39,267 bases of DNA from JAMPXD01 sp041481895 (GTDB taxonomy: Bacteria; Desulfobacterota; Desulfuromonadia; Geobacterales; Geobacteraceae). Under the pieces are notes generated by a model. That model worked only from the letters and a program-made list of their open reading frames with translations. It was not told where the DNA came from and ran no database searches. Both the position numbers and the translations under genes were made by a program. Where the stretch lies: the NCBI GenBank assembly GCA_041481895.1, contig JBGPCQ010000008.1, positions 1-39,267 of the forward strand, given 5' to 3'. Position 1 is the first letter of the stretch. The number at the start of each line of letters is the position of its first letter. Shown here one piece after another: positions 24,522 through 31,606 of the stretch.

Positions 24522-26273
24522 ATGAAAGACGAAAAACGGATGACCGGTAAAAACGATGCGCCGATCAAGCGCTTTATCGATACCGAGGACGACCATGAAC
24601 AGGGCGCTCAAGGTGAGTTTGCCGAGCTGTTCCACGATAGTCTCAAGCAGCTCCAGACCGGAGAGATCGTAAAAGGGGTCGTTGTGAAGGTCAACCAGGA
24701 CTTCGTCCTGGTCGATGTGGGGTACAAGTCCGAGGGGCGCATTGCGATCAGTGAGTTCCTCGATGAAAACGGCCAGGTTACCGTGAAGGCCGGGGACGAA
24801 GTGAAGGTGCTCTTCGAGCGGGGCGAGAATGAGCATGGACATATAATTCTTTCCAAGAAAAAGGCCGAATCCCACGTTACCTGGGAAAAGATCGAAGAAG
24901 CCGGTGAAGGCGGGATCGTGGATGGCCGGATACTCTCCAAGGTCAAGGGGGGACTGAACGTCGACATCGGGATCATGGCATTTCTGCCAGCCTCCCAGGT
25001 CGATATCCGCCCCGGCGGCAATCTCGACCGGTACATCGGCCAGACCTGCACGTTCAAGATACTCAAGATGAACAGAAAGCGGGGGAATGTCGTCCTTTCC
25101 CGCCGCGTGCTTCTGGAAGAAGACCGCGAAGTCATGAAGAAAGAGACCCTCTCCAACCTGGCTGACGGGCAGACCCTGGAGGGGATTGTCAAGAATATCA
25201 CCGATTACGGCGCATTTGTCGATTTGGGCGGCCTTGACGGGCTTCTTCACATCACCGATATGTCCTGGGGTCGATTGAGCCATCCGTCCGAACTCATCAA
25301 GGTTGGCGATAAAATCAATGTCATGGTCCTCAAGTATGACAGTGCCAAGGGAAAGATTTCCCTCGGGCTGAAACAGACCATTCCCGATCCGTGGCTGAGT
25401 GTCGAAGGCAAATACGAGATCGGCTCCCGGGTGCAGGGCAAGGTGGTAAGCCTGGCCGATTACGGCGCTTTCATCGCCCTCGAAGAGGGGGTCGAGGGGC
25501 TCGTGCATGTTTCCGAAATGTCCTGGACGAGGAGATTGCGGCATCCATCGGAGGTCCTGAAAGCTGGGGATGATGTCGAAGCTGTCGTCCTCGGTGTGGA
25601 TATCGCCAACCGGCGCATTTCACTGGGGATCAAGCAGACCGAAGTGAACCCCTGGACAGTGATCGGTGAAAAATATCCGGTCGGCACCAAGATCCAGGGC
25701 CAGATCAAGAACATCACTGATTTCGGCATGTTCATCGGGATCGAGGACGGTATCGACGGTCTTGTCCATGTTTCCGACATCTCCTGGACCAGGCGCGTCA
25801 AGCATCCCGGCGAGATTTTCGCCAAGGGGCAGAACGTTCAGGCCGTGGTGCTCAATGTAGACGCGGAGAACGAGCGGCTTTCCCTCGGCATCAAACAGGC
25901 TAACCCCGACCCCTGGTCCGAGATTCCTGAAAAATACCGGCCCGGGACGAGAGTCAAAGGGAAGGTTTCCTCCATCACCGATTTCGGGGTCTTCCTTGAG
26001 ATCGAAGAGGGGATAGAGGGGCTGGTCCACGTTTCCGAGCTTTCCCAGGAAAAACTCCCCTCCGCCAAGGGCTTTGCCGCCGTGGGGGATGAACTGGAAG
26101 CGGTCGTGCTCAATGTGGATACCTCCGAACGGAAGATCGGGCTTTCCATCAAGTCCCTGCAGTCGGCCTCAGAGAAAGCGGAGCTGGCGGCTTTCATGGG
26201 GAGTCAGAAGGAAGCCACGTCAAATCTCGGTGACCTGCTGAAGGAAGAGCTCAAGAAGAACGACGACAAATAG
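24522..26273 (+). CDS. rpsA: 30S ribosomal protein S1
   Basis: A 583-residue RNA-binding protein that helps mRNA bind the 30S subunit. Six S1 domains can be counted, each starting with a G-x-x-V-x-G pattern: GEIVKGVVVK, GGIVDGRILS, GQTLEGIVKN, GSRVQGKVVS, GTKIQGQIKN and GTRVKGKVSS. Domains 3-6 end in the typical LVHVSEMSW-type motif. The N-terminal lead of about 40 residues is acidic. The start at 24522 has GAGGGGG (24505-24511) ten bases upstream; the frame is open to 24477 without support. A bulged hairpin at 26276-26299 follows, then the IHF/HU gene, the classical neighbour of rpsA. Confidence 0.95.
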   Translation: MKDEKRMTGKNDAPIKRFIDTEDDHEQGAQGEFAELFHDSLKQLQTGEIVKGVVVKVNQDFVLVDVGYKSEGRIAISEFLDENGQVTVKAGDEVKVLFERGENEHGHIILSKKKAESHVTWEKIEEAGEGGIVDGRILSKVKGGLNVDIGIMAFLPASQVDIRPGGNLDRYIGQTCTFKILKMNRKRGNVVLSRRVLLEEDREVMKKETLSNLADGQTLEGIVKNITDYGAFVDLGGLDGLLHITDMSWGRLSHPSELIKVGDKINVMVLKYDSAKGKISLGLKQTIPDPWLSVEGKYEIGSRVQGKVVSLADYGAFIALEEGVEGLVHVSEMSWTRRLRHPSEVLKAGDDVEAVVLGVDIANRRISLGIKQTEVNPWTVIGEKYPVGTKIQGQIKNITDFGMFIGIEDGIDGLVHVSDISWTRRVKHPGEIFAKGQNVQAVVLNVDAENERLSLGIKQANPDPWSEIPEKYRPGTRVKGKVSSITDFGVFLEIEEGIEGLVHVSELSQEKLPSAKGFAAVGDELEAVVLNVDTSERKIGLSIKSLQSASEKAELAAFMGSQKEATSNLGDLLKEELKKNDDK

Positions 26274-26275
26274 CA

Positions 26276-26299
26276 TTTCCCCGGAGACTCCGGAGGAAA
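26276..26299 (+). other. Hairpin between rpsA and ihf without U-tract
   Basis: TTTCCCCGGA pairs with TCCGGAGGAAA, a 10-bp stem with one bulged A and the three-base loop GAC. No T-run follows, so it is probably a processing or stability hairpin and not a terminator. Confidence 0.4.
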
Positions 26300-26386
26300 A
26301 CTGAAGTAATAGTATACACTGTTATGCGAGAGTGCGCCGGGGCTAACCGCGCATAATCGCCCATTTTAGCCGGAAGGGGTGGACTG

Positions 26387-26668
26387 ATGACGAAAAGTGA
26401 ATTGGTGGAAAAACTGGTTGAGGCTCATGCCGTACTCTCCCGGAAAGAGTCTGAAATGGTGGTCAATCTTATTTTCGACTCAATGTGTGAAGCCTTGAAA
26501 AAGGGGGAGAAAGTCGAAATCCGCGGCTTCGGCAGCTTTACCATCCGGGAGCGCGAGGCGCGCGAGGCGCGGAACCCGAAAAGCGGCGACATGGTAAAAA
26601 TCCCCGAGAAACGGACCCCTTTCTTCAAGACGGGGAAGGAACTCAGGGAAAGGGTCAACAACCTTTAG
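26387..26668 (+). CDS. ihfB: IHF/HU-family DNA-bending protein (IHF beta-like)
   Basis: A 93-residue DNA-bending protein. It has the family core GFGSFTIREREAREARNPKSGDMVKIPEKRTPFFKTG in which the beta-arm residue pattern (arginines, RNPKSG) inserts in the minor groove. The position right after rpsA is the usual place of ihfB in proteobacteria, and the wording EIRGFGSF fits the beta subunit. HU cannot be excluded by eye. GGAAGGGGTGG precedes the ATG. Such proteins assist sigma54 promoters, several regulators of which are encoded in this window. Confidence 0.87.
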   Translation: MTKSELVEKLVEAHAVLSRKESEMVVNLIFDSMCEALKKGEKVEIRGFGSFTIREREAREARNPKSGDMVKIPEKRTPFFKTGKELRERVNNL

Positions 26669-26686
26669 TCGAAACAATGCAGTCTT

Positions 26687-26773
26687 GCCCGGGTGGCGGA
26701 ATTGGTAGACGCAAGGGATTTAAAATCCCTCGGTCGCAAGGCTGTACCGGTTCGAGTCCGGTCCCGGGCACCA
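26687..26773 (+). tRNA. tRNA-Leu (anticodon UAA)
   Basis: An 87-nt class II tRNA including encoded CCA. The acceptor stem is GCCCGGG/CCCGGGC, the D-loop contains TTGGTAGAC, the anticodon stem AGGGA/TCCCT encloses loop TTTAAAA (anticodon TAA at 26721-26723). There is a long variable arm, and the T-loop is GGTTCGAGTCC. Confidence 0.97.
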
Positions 26774-26808
26774 GTTAATAATCCAAAATGATGCTAAACG
26801 GTATGATA

Positions 26809-26838
26809 AGCTCTGAGAAATCAGGGCTTTTTCTTTTT
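26809..26838 (+). terminator. Terminator after tRNA-Leu
   Basis: AGCTCTGA (26809-26816) and TCAGGGCT (26821-26828) form an 8-bp stem (one G-T pair) with GAAA loop, followed by TTTTCTTTTT. Confidence 0.8.
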
Positions 26839-27088
26839 AAGTTGTCCCGTTATGTACGATACGGCATATTAAAATCCAAGGTAAAAGGGGGTACTTTTGG
26901 GGGTGTTTTCTTTTTGGGGAAATTGGATACCCCCAGATAGTTGGAGGGCACTATATGCCTGAATCTAGTGAGCCTTTGTCAGTTGAAGCTGTTGATGCAC
27001 CAGCCTTTTACTTTCCTTTCGGCCTTCAGGTCTCGAGTCTCGCCTCGGTACTCACTCTTTAAATCTAAGGGACCATGGGATGATCCTT
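26839..27088. other. Intergenic region downstream of tRNA-Leu
   Basis: No gene is supported. There is a run of G-rich direct repeats (GGGGGTAC, GGGGGTG) closed by a complementary TACCCCC near 26929, then the left copy of a 56-bp direct repeat (27011-27066). The place after a tRNA is a common integration site, but no integrase remains visible. Confidence 0.4.
27011..27066 (+). repeat. 56-bp direct repeat, left copy
   Basis: Aligned without gaps to 29891-29946, 40 of the first 50 bases are identical (shared blocks CTTTCCT, TCGGCC, CGAGTC, GCCTC, CTCA). The two copies bracket the cytochrome and membrane-protein cluster. Confidence 0.5.
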
Positions 27089-27730
27089 TTATTCATGGTC
27101 GTCCTCTTCTTCCTCCCATCCGGTCACCATGGCTTTGGTATGGGCCAGCGGGGTGTGCCCCAGCGTGGTCAGGTAGACATGGGTGAAGAGGAAAGCCCCC
27201 AGAGAGCAGGCTGCCAGGTAATGGAGAATGTCCAAGAGTTTAAGCCCGCCGGCGGCGAGGATCAGTTCCCGTAGCGGCGATACATTCATCAGGAGGATGC
27301 CGGTCAGGCTGACGACGGGCATCAGGACAAACATGATGGCCAGGTAGGCCGACTTCTGCATCGGGTTGAACTTGTTGTCAGGGGTGGCATGATGGGGATT
27401 GGGCCGGCCGAAGAAATAGAGGAAGAAGTAGAAGAATACCTGGCGCAGCAGGCCGTGCTTTATATCTTCCCCATCCGGAACGTAGATATTCCCCAGGTTA
27501 CGCGCACTCATGGAGTAATAGAAGAACCAGATGGAAAAGGAGAACGCCACGATAATCCCCGCCGCATTGTGGAAGAGGATGGCGGCCCGGTAGCTGCCAA
27601 AGATGTTGGCGTATTCCGGGAAGCGGATCTGAATGCCGGTGAGACAGAGGGTGATGATCCCCAGGGCATTGAGCCAGTGCCAAATCCGTATCGGCAGGGG
27701 GTGGAGGTATAACATCTTTTTCTCACTCAT
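27089..27730 (-). CDS. Di-haem cytochrome b (b561/HydC-type) quinone-linked subunit
   Basis: A protein of about 213 residues with four TM helices (LNALGIITLCLTGIQI, FHNAAGIIVAFSFSIWFFYY, AYLAIMFVLMPVVSLTGILL, HYLAACSLGAFLFTHVYL). Histidines for two b-haems occur in LHPLPIRIWHW, LFHNAAG, ILHYLAAC and FTHVY. Such proteins exchange electrons between (mena)quinol and a periplasmic partner. The gene overlaps the end of the seven-haem cytochrome c gene, so the two are translationally coupled and very likely form a Cbc-type quinol oxidoreductase. AAAGGA lies eight bases before the ATG at 27730; another ATG at 27736 is possible. The C-terminus is acidic (EEEEDDHE). Confidence 0.83.
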   Translation of the reverse strand: MSEKKMLYLHPLPIRIWHWLNALGIITLCLTGIQIRFPEYANIFGSYRAAILFHNAAGIIVAFSFSIWFFYYSMSARNLGNIYVPDGEDIKHGLLRQVFFYFFLYFFGRPNPHHATPDNKFNPMQKSAYLAIMFVLMPVVSLTGILLMNVSPLRELILAAGGLKLLDILHYLAACSLGAFLFTHVYLTTLGHTPLAHTKAMVTGWEEEEDDHE

Positions 27731-28820
27731 GGCCATTATCCTTTCTGTTCCTGATATTTCGCGACAGGTACCGAAGGAAACCGTGTCCCACCGGCATGAC
27801 CAATCCCCCCAACAGGATCAGCAGCCCGATTTTGTTGAGGATGCTGTTGCGGGTTTTGCCGGTCATGTAGAAGTCCGGGGTACTTTTCAAGGCTTCCAGA
27901 ACCGCCCCCTTTTCAACGGCGATCTTCCGGAACGTGCCGTTATCTTCCGGAATGGCGATGTAACTGGTCTGCATGGCACCGGGGCCGGAGGCATGACAGA
28001 AGGTGCAGTCGCGCCGGTTATCGAGGATCTGGAAGCTGTGGGAAGCCGTCTCAGGTGTCATCATCCCCTGCAGGTGCAACCCTGTATACGCCGGGTTGGT
28101 GTTGAAACTGCGCAGTTCCACCAGGGAGATGTAGTTGTCGCCGTTAATGTCGATAAGGGAGAGGATGCTCTTTCCTCCCGCCAGCCTTTTCAATTCGTCG
28201 TGCCCGGCCGGTTCGAATTTCCCCAGATGGGGTATACCCTGCCGGTTGATGATGTACAAGTTGATAACGTAATTCTTCGAACCGGTGTGGCAGGTGATGC
28301 AGGGGAGCATCTCGATGTGCAGTTCGGCCTGGGGCAGCCACTTGGCATGGCTTGCAGTTATCCCGTAGTGGTCGTGGCAGCCGGCACACATCTTGTTGAT
28401 GTCACTGCCGGAAATCTCCGCCGGGGTTTTGGCCCGGTGCGGGTCATGGCAACCATTGCAGGAGGTTTTGCCGGCATGGCTGCTCTTGGCGTATTCCCCG
28501 GCGATATCCGTGTGGCAGAACCGGCAGTCGGTTTTTGCTGATGCTTTCTTTACGGCAGGGTGTCCTGCGACCACGGCGTTGTCATGGCATGCCGGGCAAC
28601 CGATTTTTGCGTGGTTGGTGTGCCGGTATTTCACAGGATCGATGAAATACTTGCTGCCGACTTTGTCACTTGTGCCATGACAGTCAAGGCACTTCCCATT
28701 TTTCCCTTCCGGACCGCCCATTGAAAAACCCGGGCCGGAGGCACGGGTGATTGGAGCCAATAAAGTCAGCAACAGGGTCAGGGTGAGAAAAAGAACCATT
28801 TGTTTCTTCGCAGTTATCAC
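27723..28820 (-). CDS. Seven-haem cytochrome c with EF-hand-like loop and C-terminal anchor
   Basis: A 365-residue exported protein. The signal sequence (MVLFLTLTLLLTLLAPITRA) is followed by seven CxxCH haem c sites: CLDCH, CPACH, CRFCH, CNGCH, CAGCH, CITCH and CTFCH. Residues 224-235 (DINGDNYISLVE) match an EF-hand calcium loop. A TM helix near the C-terminus (IGLLILLGGLVMPVGHGF) anchors it in the inner membrane. The start is GTG with GGAGG nine bases upstream. With the overlapping cytochrome b gene it suggests a membrane complex passing electrons from the quinone pool to the periplasm, as in metal-reducing Geobacter. Terminal acceptor and exact complex are unknown. Confidence 0.88.
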   Translation of the reverse strand: MITAKKQMVLFLTLTLLLTLLAPITRASGPGFSMGGPEGKNGKCLDCHGTSDKVGSKYFIDPVKYRHTNHAKIGCPACHDNAVVAGHPAVKKASAKTDCRFCHTDIAGEYAKSSHAGKTSCNGCHDPHRAKTPAEISGSDINKMCAGCHDHYGITASHAKWLPQAELHIEMLPCITCHTGSKNYVINLYIINRQGIPHLGKFEPAGHDELKRLAGGKSILSLIDINGDNYISLVELRSFNTNPAYTGLHLQGMMTPETASHSFQILDNRRDCTFCHASGPGAMQTSYIAIPEDNGTFRKIAVEKGAVLEALKSTPDFYMTGKTRNSILNKIGLLILLGGLVMPVGHGFLRYLSRNIRNRKDNGHE

Positions 28821-29014
28821 TTTTCATACCTCCACGACTGGTTGCACTATGGAAGATATCAGATTAATCATTAAATATCACTAATTTTTATGGAACATGG
28901 CATGTGCATGTTGCTTTCTGCTATCGATGGCAATATTTTCCTGCAGTCGCTGTCTACCAAAAGGATATCTCGCCCGCTCATGGCACTTTTCGTTACTCCG
29001 GTACGAGGTGGCTG

Positions 29015-29275
29015 CTATTTTACTTCTTTTGCTGCCACTTCCTTGCGGAACAGGCTGCACACTCCTTTTAGCATCATGCCGAACAGCATCATGCCGGGAA
29101 TTAACTGAACGGCAATGATCGCTCCCAGAAAGGCGATAAAGAGGATTGCCATGATCCCGCTTCCCTTGTCAATATCTGCCACTGCGGATAGAGAAACTGT
29201 TCCGGCAACGACGATGGCCGCGATCAGGCAACTGATAAGCTTTCCTGTTGCCGGTTTTTTCTCGGTTGCTTTCAT
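29015..29275 (-). CDS. Small two-helix membrane protein
   Basis: An 86-residue protein with two hydrophobic segments (LISCLIAAIVVAGTVSLSAVA and GIMAILFIAFLGAIIAVQLIPGMMLFGMML) and Lys-rich ends. AAAGGAGACC lies before the ATG. It is not a recognised family. It is encoded on the same strand as the cytochrome genes, about 195 bases upstream of them, and may be a helper or small subunit of that complex. Confidence 0.6.
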   Translation of the reverse strand: MKATEKKPATGKLISCLIAAIVVAGTVSLSAVADIDKGSGIMAILFIAFLGAIIAVQLIPGMMLFGMMLKGVCSLFRKEVAAKEVK

Positions 29276-29329
29276 GATTGGTCTCCTTTAGTAATGTAAT
29301 TCTGTAGAAGGTTAACCACTTTTTTCAGC

Positions 29330-29872
29330 TCATGTCATCCGCGCCAACCGTTCCCTTTCCTCGTGGATGTCCCGGGAGGTCTGAGTCCAGATGGTCAAAT
29401 GTTCGAAAAAGAGCGTAACAAGCCCCGCGATGCACACCAGCGGGAACCAGGTACCGAGGGTGTTCGACATAGCATAGAGCGGGTAAAAGAAGGCCGCCAT
29501 GCCGAACTGGAGCCAGCCGGAAGAGCCGCGGGCATAGTCCGCACCGCGCCCGGAATGGAGGATCAGGGCGGAGATGGTTGAGATGGCGAGCACCACGTGG
29601 ACCAGTTCCGGGGACGGGGGAGCTCCGAGGACTTCCCGGACATTCTCGGGGAGGACGCAGAAAAGATCTAACTCTCTCGCCTTGAGCGCGGCGGTGCTGA
29701 TCCCGAGGAACATGAGCAGTTTCCAGAGCCCCCGGCGGGAGAGGGCATAGAGGTCGTCGATGGAGTGCAGAATCTCCTCACGTCGATGGCCTAAGTTAGC
29801 CCTCTTTTCCCAGACGTTCTTCAGTGAGCTTTTCGGTCCAGGTTTCATCTGTCCAGTTATATGTCCGATCAT
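29330..29872 (-). CDS. Membrane protein of unknown function
   Basis: A 180-residue protein with a basic N-terminal third and about four hydrophobic segments (LWKLLMFLGISTAAL, LVHVVLAISTISALIL, WLQFGMAAFFYPLYAMS, WFPLVCIAGLVTLFFEHL). The C-terminal tail is charged (RDIHEERERLARM). It has no haem or metal motif. It is the first gene of the minus-strand cluster ending with cytochrome b, 54 bases before the small membrane protein. No function can be given. Confidence 0.62.
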   Translation of the reverse strand: MIGHITGQMKPGPKSSLKNVWEKRANLGHRREEILHSIDDLYALSRRGLWKLLMFLGISTAALKARELDLFCVLPENVREVLGAPPSPELVHVVLAISTISALILHSGRGADYARGSSGWLQFGMAAFFYPLYAMSNTLGTWFPLVCIAGLVTLFFEHLTIWTQTSRDIHEERERLARMT

Positions 29873-30356
29873 GGTCGCGCCCCCCTTTCCCTTTCCTCTC
29901 GGCCGTCAGCTCCCGAGTCCTGCCTCTGCACTCAACCTTTATCTTTCATTAAGCAACCGGGATGCCAACATGTTAACCCGGGCTAACAATTTATCTGTAG
30001 CCACTATATTTCCTTTGTATTACAGGAGGATATAGTTTTTTAGGTTTGTCGTGGGGAAGAAAAGGGGCGTCCCGTCGCGGATGCCCTGACGGGGCTGGAC
30101 CAGATGCAGTTTTATGCGTGGTTACGGGCAATTAGGCTGGATGTGGAGAAAAAAGAGGGGGGAACCGGGGCAAGGATTTTCCTGTCCGGCAGGAATTATC
30201 CTGCATGACAGTAATTTCAGTGAATGGAACGGCTAGCTGTTGATTCGGCGCAATAGTGCAGCTGGCGGGGATAACCACTAAGGGGTTTTTTTGTTGTTTA
30301 AGTGTCCGAAACGATGCAATACTATCGAATGTTAATAGAGATAAGGTGGCCGAACT
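29873..30356. other. Divergent intergenic region
   Basis: No gene is supported. It holds the right copy of the 56-bp direct repeat and a small inverted repeat CCCGTC/GACGGG (30071-30093), and must contain the start signals for the minus-strand membrane cluster and the plus-strand exonuclease. Confidence 0.4.
29891..29946 (+). repeat. 56-bp direct repeat, right copy
   Basis: Same orientation as 27011-27066, 2,880 bp away, 80% identical over the first 50 positions without gaps. Confidence 0.5.
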
Positions 30357-31307
30357 ATGAAATCTTCCCGAAAAGATAAATCCGGAAATGAGCGTATGAA
30401 CTCCCTTGAGGCGGAAATCGCCATAACCGCGCTTCATGCCACCGGCGATTACCTCGTGCTTCGCCGGCTCGACCTGGAGAGGGAGACGCGCTTTACGCGG
30501 ATACCCGCTGAGGGTTCACGGATAGCCCTCTGTCTGGATACCGAGACAACCGGACTGAGTCATACAGAGGACAAGATCATCGAACTGGGCATCGTCGCCT
30601 TCGAGTACAATCCGGTGACGGCGGAAATCATCAGGGTCACCGACCGCTTTGCCGGTTTCGAAGATCCCGGGTTCCCTCTCTCGGATGAGGTGAAGGAAAT
30701 TACCGGCATCACGGATGAAATGGTTGCCGGGCACGCATTCGATGACGACCGGGTTAATGCCCTGGCTCAGCAGGCGACCGTGGTGATTGCCCATAATGCG
30801 GCGTTCGACCGCCCGTTCGTCGAGGCGCGCTTTCCACACTTTGCCGACCTGGCCTGGGCGTGTTCCATGGCGCAGATCAATTGGCAGGCAGAACGGATTG
30901 CCGCCCGCACGCTTGAGTACCTCCTCTACAAGTGTGGCGGCTGGTGCATCAATGCCCATCGGGCAATGGATGATGCAGAAGGACTCCTGGGGCTTTTGCT
31001 GGCACAGTTGCCGGTCAGCGGCACCCCGATATTCAAGGCACTCCTTGAGAGAGCACACGAGACGACATCGAAGGTGTACGCCGTGGGAGCGCCGTTCGAT
31101 ACGAAGGATATCCTGAAACAGCGTGGTTACCGGTGGAATGACGGCTCAACGGGCGGGTGCAAGGCCTGGTGGCGGGATGTGCCGCAAGAGGCTGAGCGGG
31201 AAGAGCTGGCCTATCTTGCTGAGGAGATCTATCCTGGCGGGAATACCAAATCGGTAGCAATCAGCAGGATCGACGCGCACTCGAGATTTTCCGTGCGAGA
31301 GGGATAG
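30357..31307 (+). CDS. DnaQ-like 3'-5' exonuclease (DEDDh)
   Basis: A 316-residue exonuclease of the DNA polymerase III epsilon type. ExoI motif is D61TE63TTG, ExoII is AHNAAFDRPF and ExoIII is NAHRAMDDAEG with the His of the DEDDh group. The N-terminal 55 residues and a C-terminal domain of about 80 residues (KDILKQRGYRWND, KAWWRDV) are additions to the 180-residue core. It lacks a clamp-binding or polymerase-binding motif that I can see, so it is more likely a stand-alone repair or RNA-turnover nuclease than the replicative proofreader. AAGGTGG (30343-30349) lies seven bases before the ATG. It has no operon partner. Confidence 0.85.
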   Translation: MKSSRKDKSGNERMNSLEAEIAITALHATGDYLVLRRLDLERETRFTRIPAEGSRIALCLDTETTGLSHTEDKIIELGIVAFEYNPVTAEIIRVTDRFAGFEDPGFPLSDEVKEITGITDEMVAGHAFDDDRVNALAQQATVVIAHNAAFDRPFVEARFPHFADLAWACSMAQINWQAERIAARTLEYLLYKCGGWCINAHRAMDDAEGLLGLLLAQLPVSGTPIFKALLERAHETTSKVYAVGAPFDTKDILKQRGYRWNDGSTGGCKAWWRDVPQEAEREELAYLAEEIYPGGNTKSVAISRIDAHSRFSVREG

Positions 31308-31321
31308 GATGACCTTTCCCG

Positions 31322-31350
31322 TTGACTTAGCCCGGCAAAGGGTGTATTGA
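31322..31350 (+). promoter_or_regulatory. Sigma70-like promoter of a short transcript
   Basis: TTGACT (31322-31327), 17 bases, TATTGA (31345-31350). A start near 31357 would give a short RNA with one mini-ORF, ending at the terminator at 31467. Confidence 0.4.
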
Positions 31351-31388
31351 AAAGGCGTAATTTTAATATGTTACGGAGGGCCTTAACG

Positions 31389-31421
31389 ATGGCTTCCGAA
31401 CATCGAAGGGATATACGATGA
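31389..31421 (+). CDS. Possible 10-residue leader ORF
   Basis: Ten codons (MASEHRRDIR) preceded by GGAGG (31375-31379) nine bases upstream. It is located between a promoter-like sequence and a terminator, which is the layout of a leader peptide or a small RNA. There is no clear runs of one amino acid that would suggest classical attenuation. Too short to support on coding evidence alone. Confidence 0.25.
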   Translation: MASEHRRDIR

Positions 31422-31429
31422 TTTGAGAG

Positions 31430-31467
31430 CCGCCTTGGTCAAAGATTTATGACGGGCGGTTTTTTTT
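31430..31467 (+). terminator. Rho-independent terminator
   Basis: CCGCC (31430-31434) pairs with GGCGG (31455-31459), with an inner GTCA/TGAC helix, followed directly by eight T. Confidence 0.65.
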
Positions 31468-31606
31468 ACGAAAAGTTGAACCATAAGAATGGTTGATATT
31501 TCATGAAAGTCGGGATAATTAGTGCAAATTAGCGGTTCGGGCAAGAATCGTCAATGCCGCTGTCGAAGCAACGCATGCATTGACGGTCGCCACGCAGAGG
31601 TCATCG

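Noticed and set aside
24411..25544. 377-codon minus-strand frame opposite rpsA
   Set aside because: Six S1 domains on the plus strand explain the region.
26880..26940. Remnant of an integrase gene after tRNA-Leu
   Set aside because: A short frame with no catalytic motif; only the position after a tRNA suggests it.
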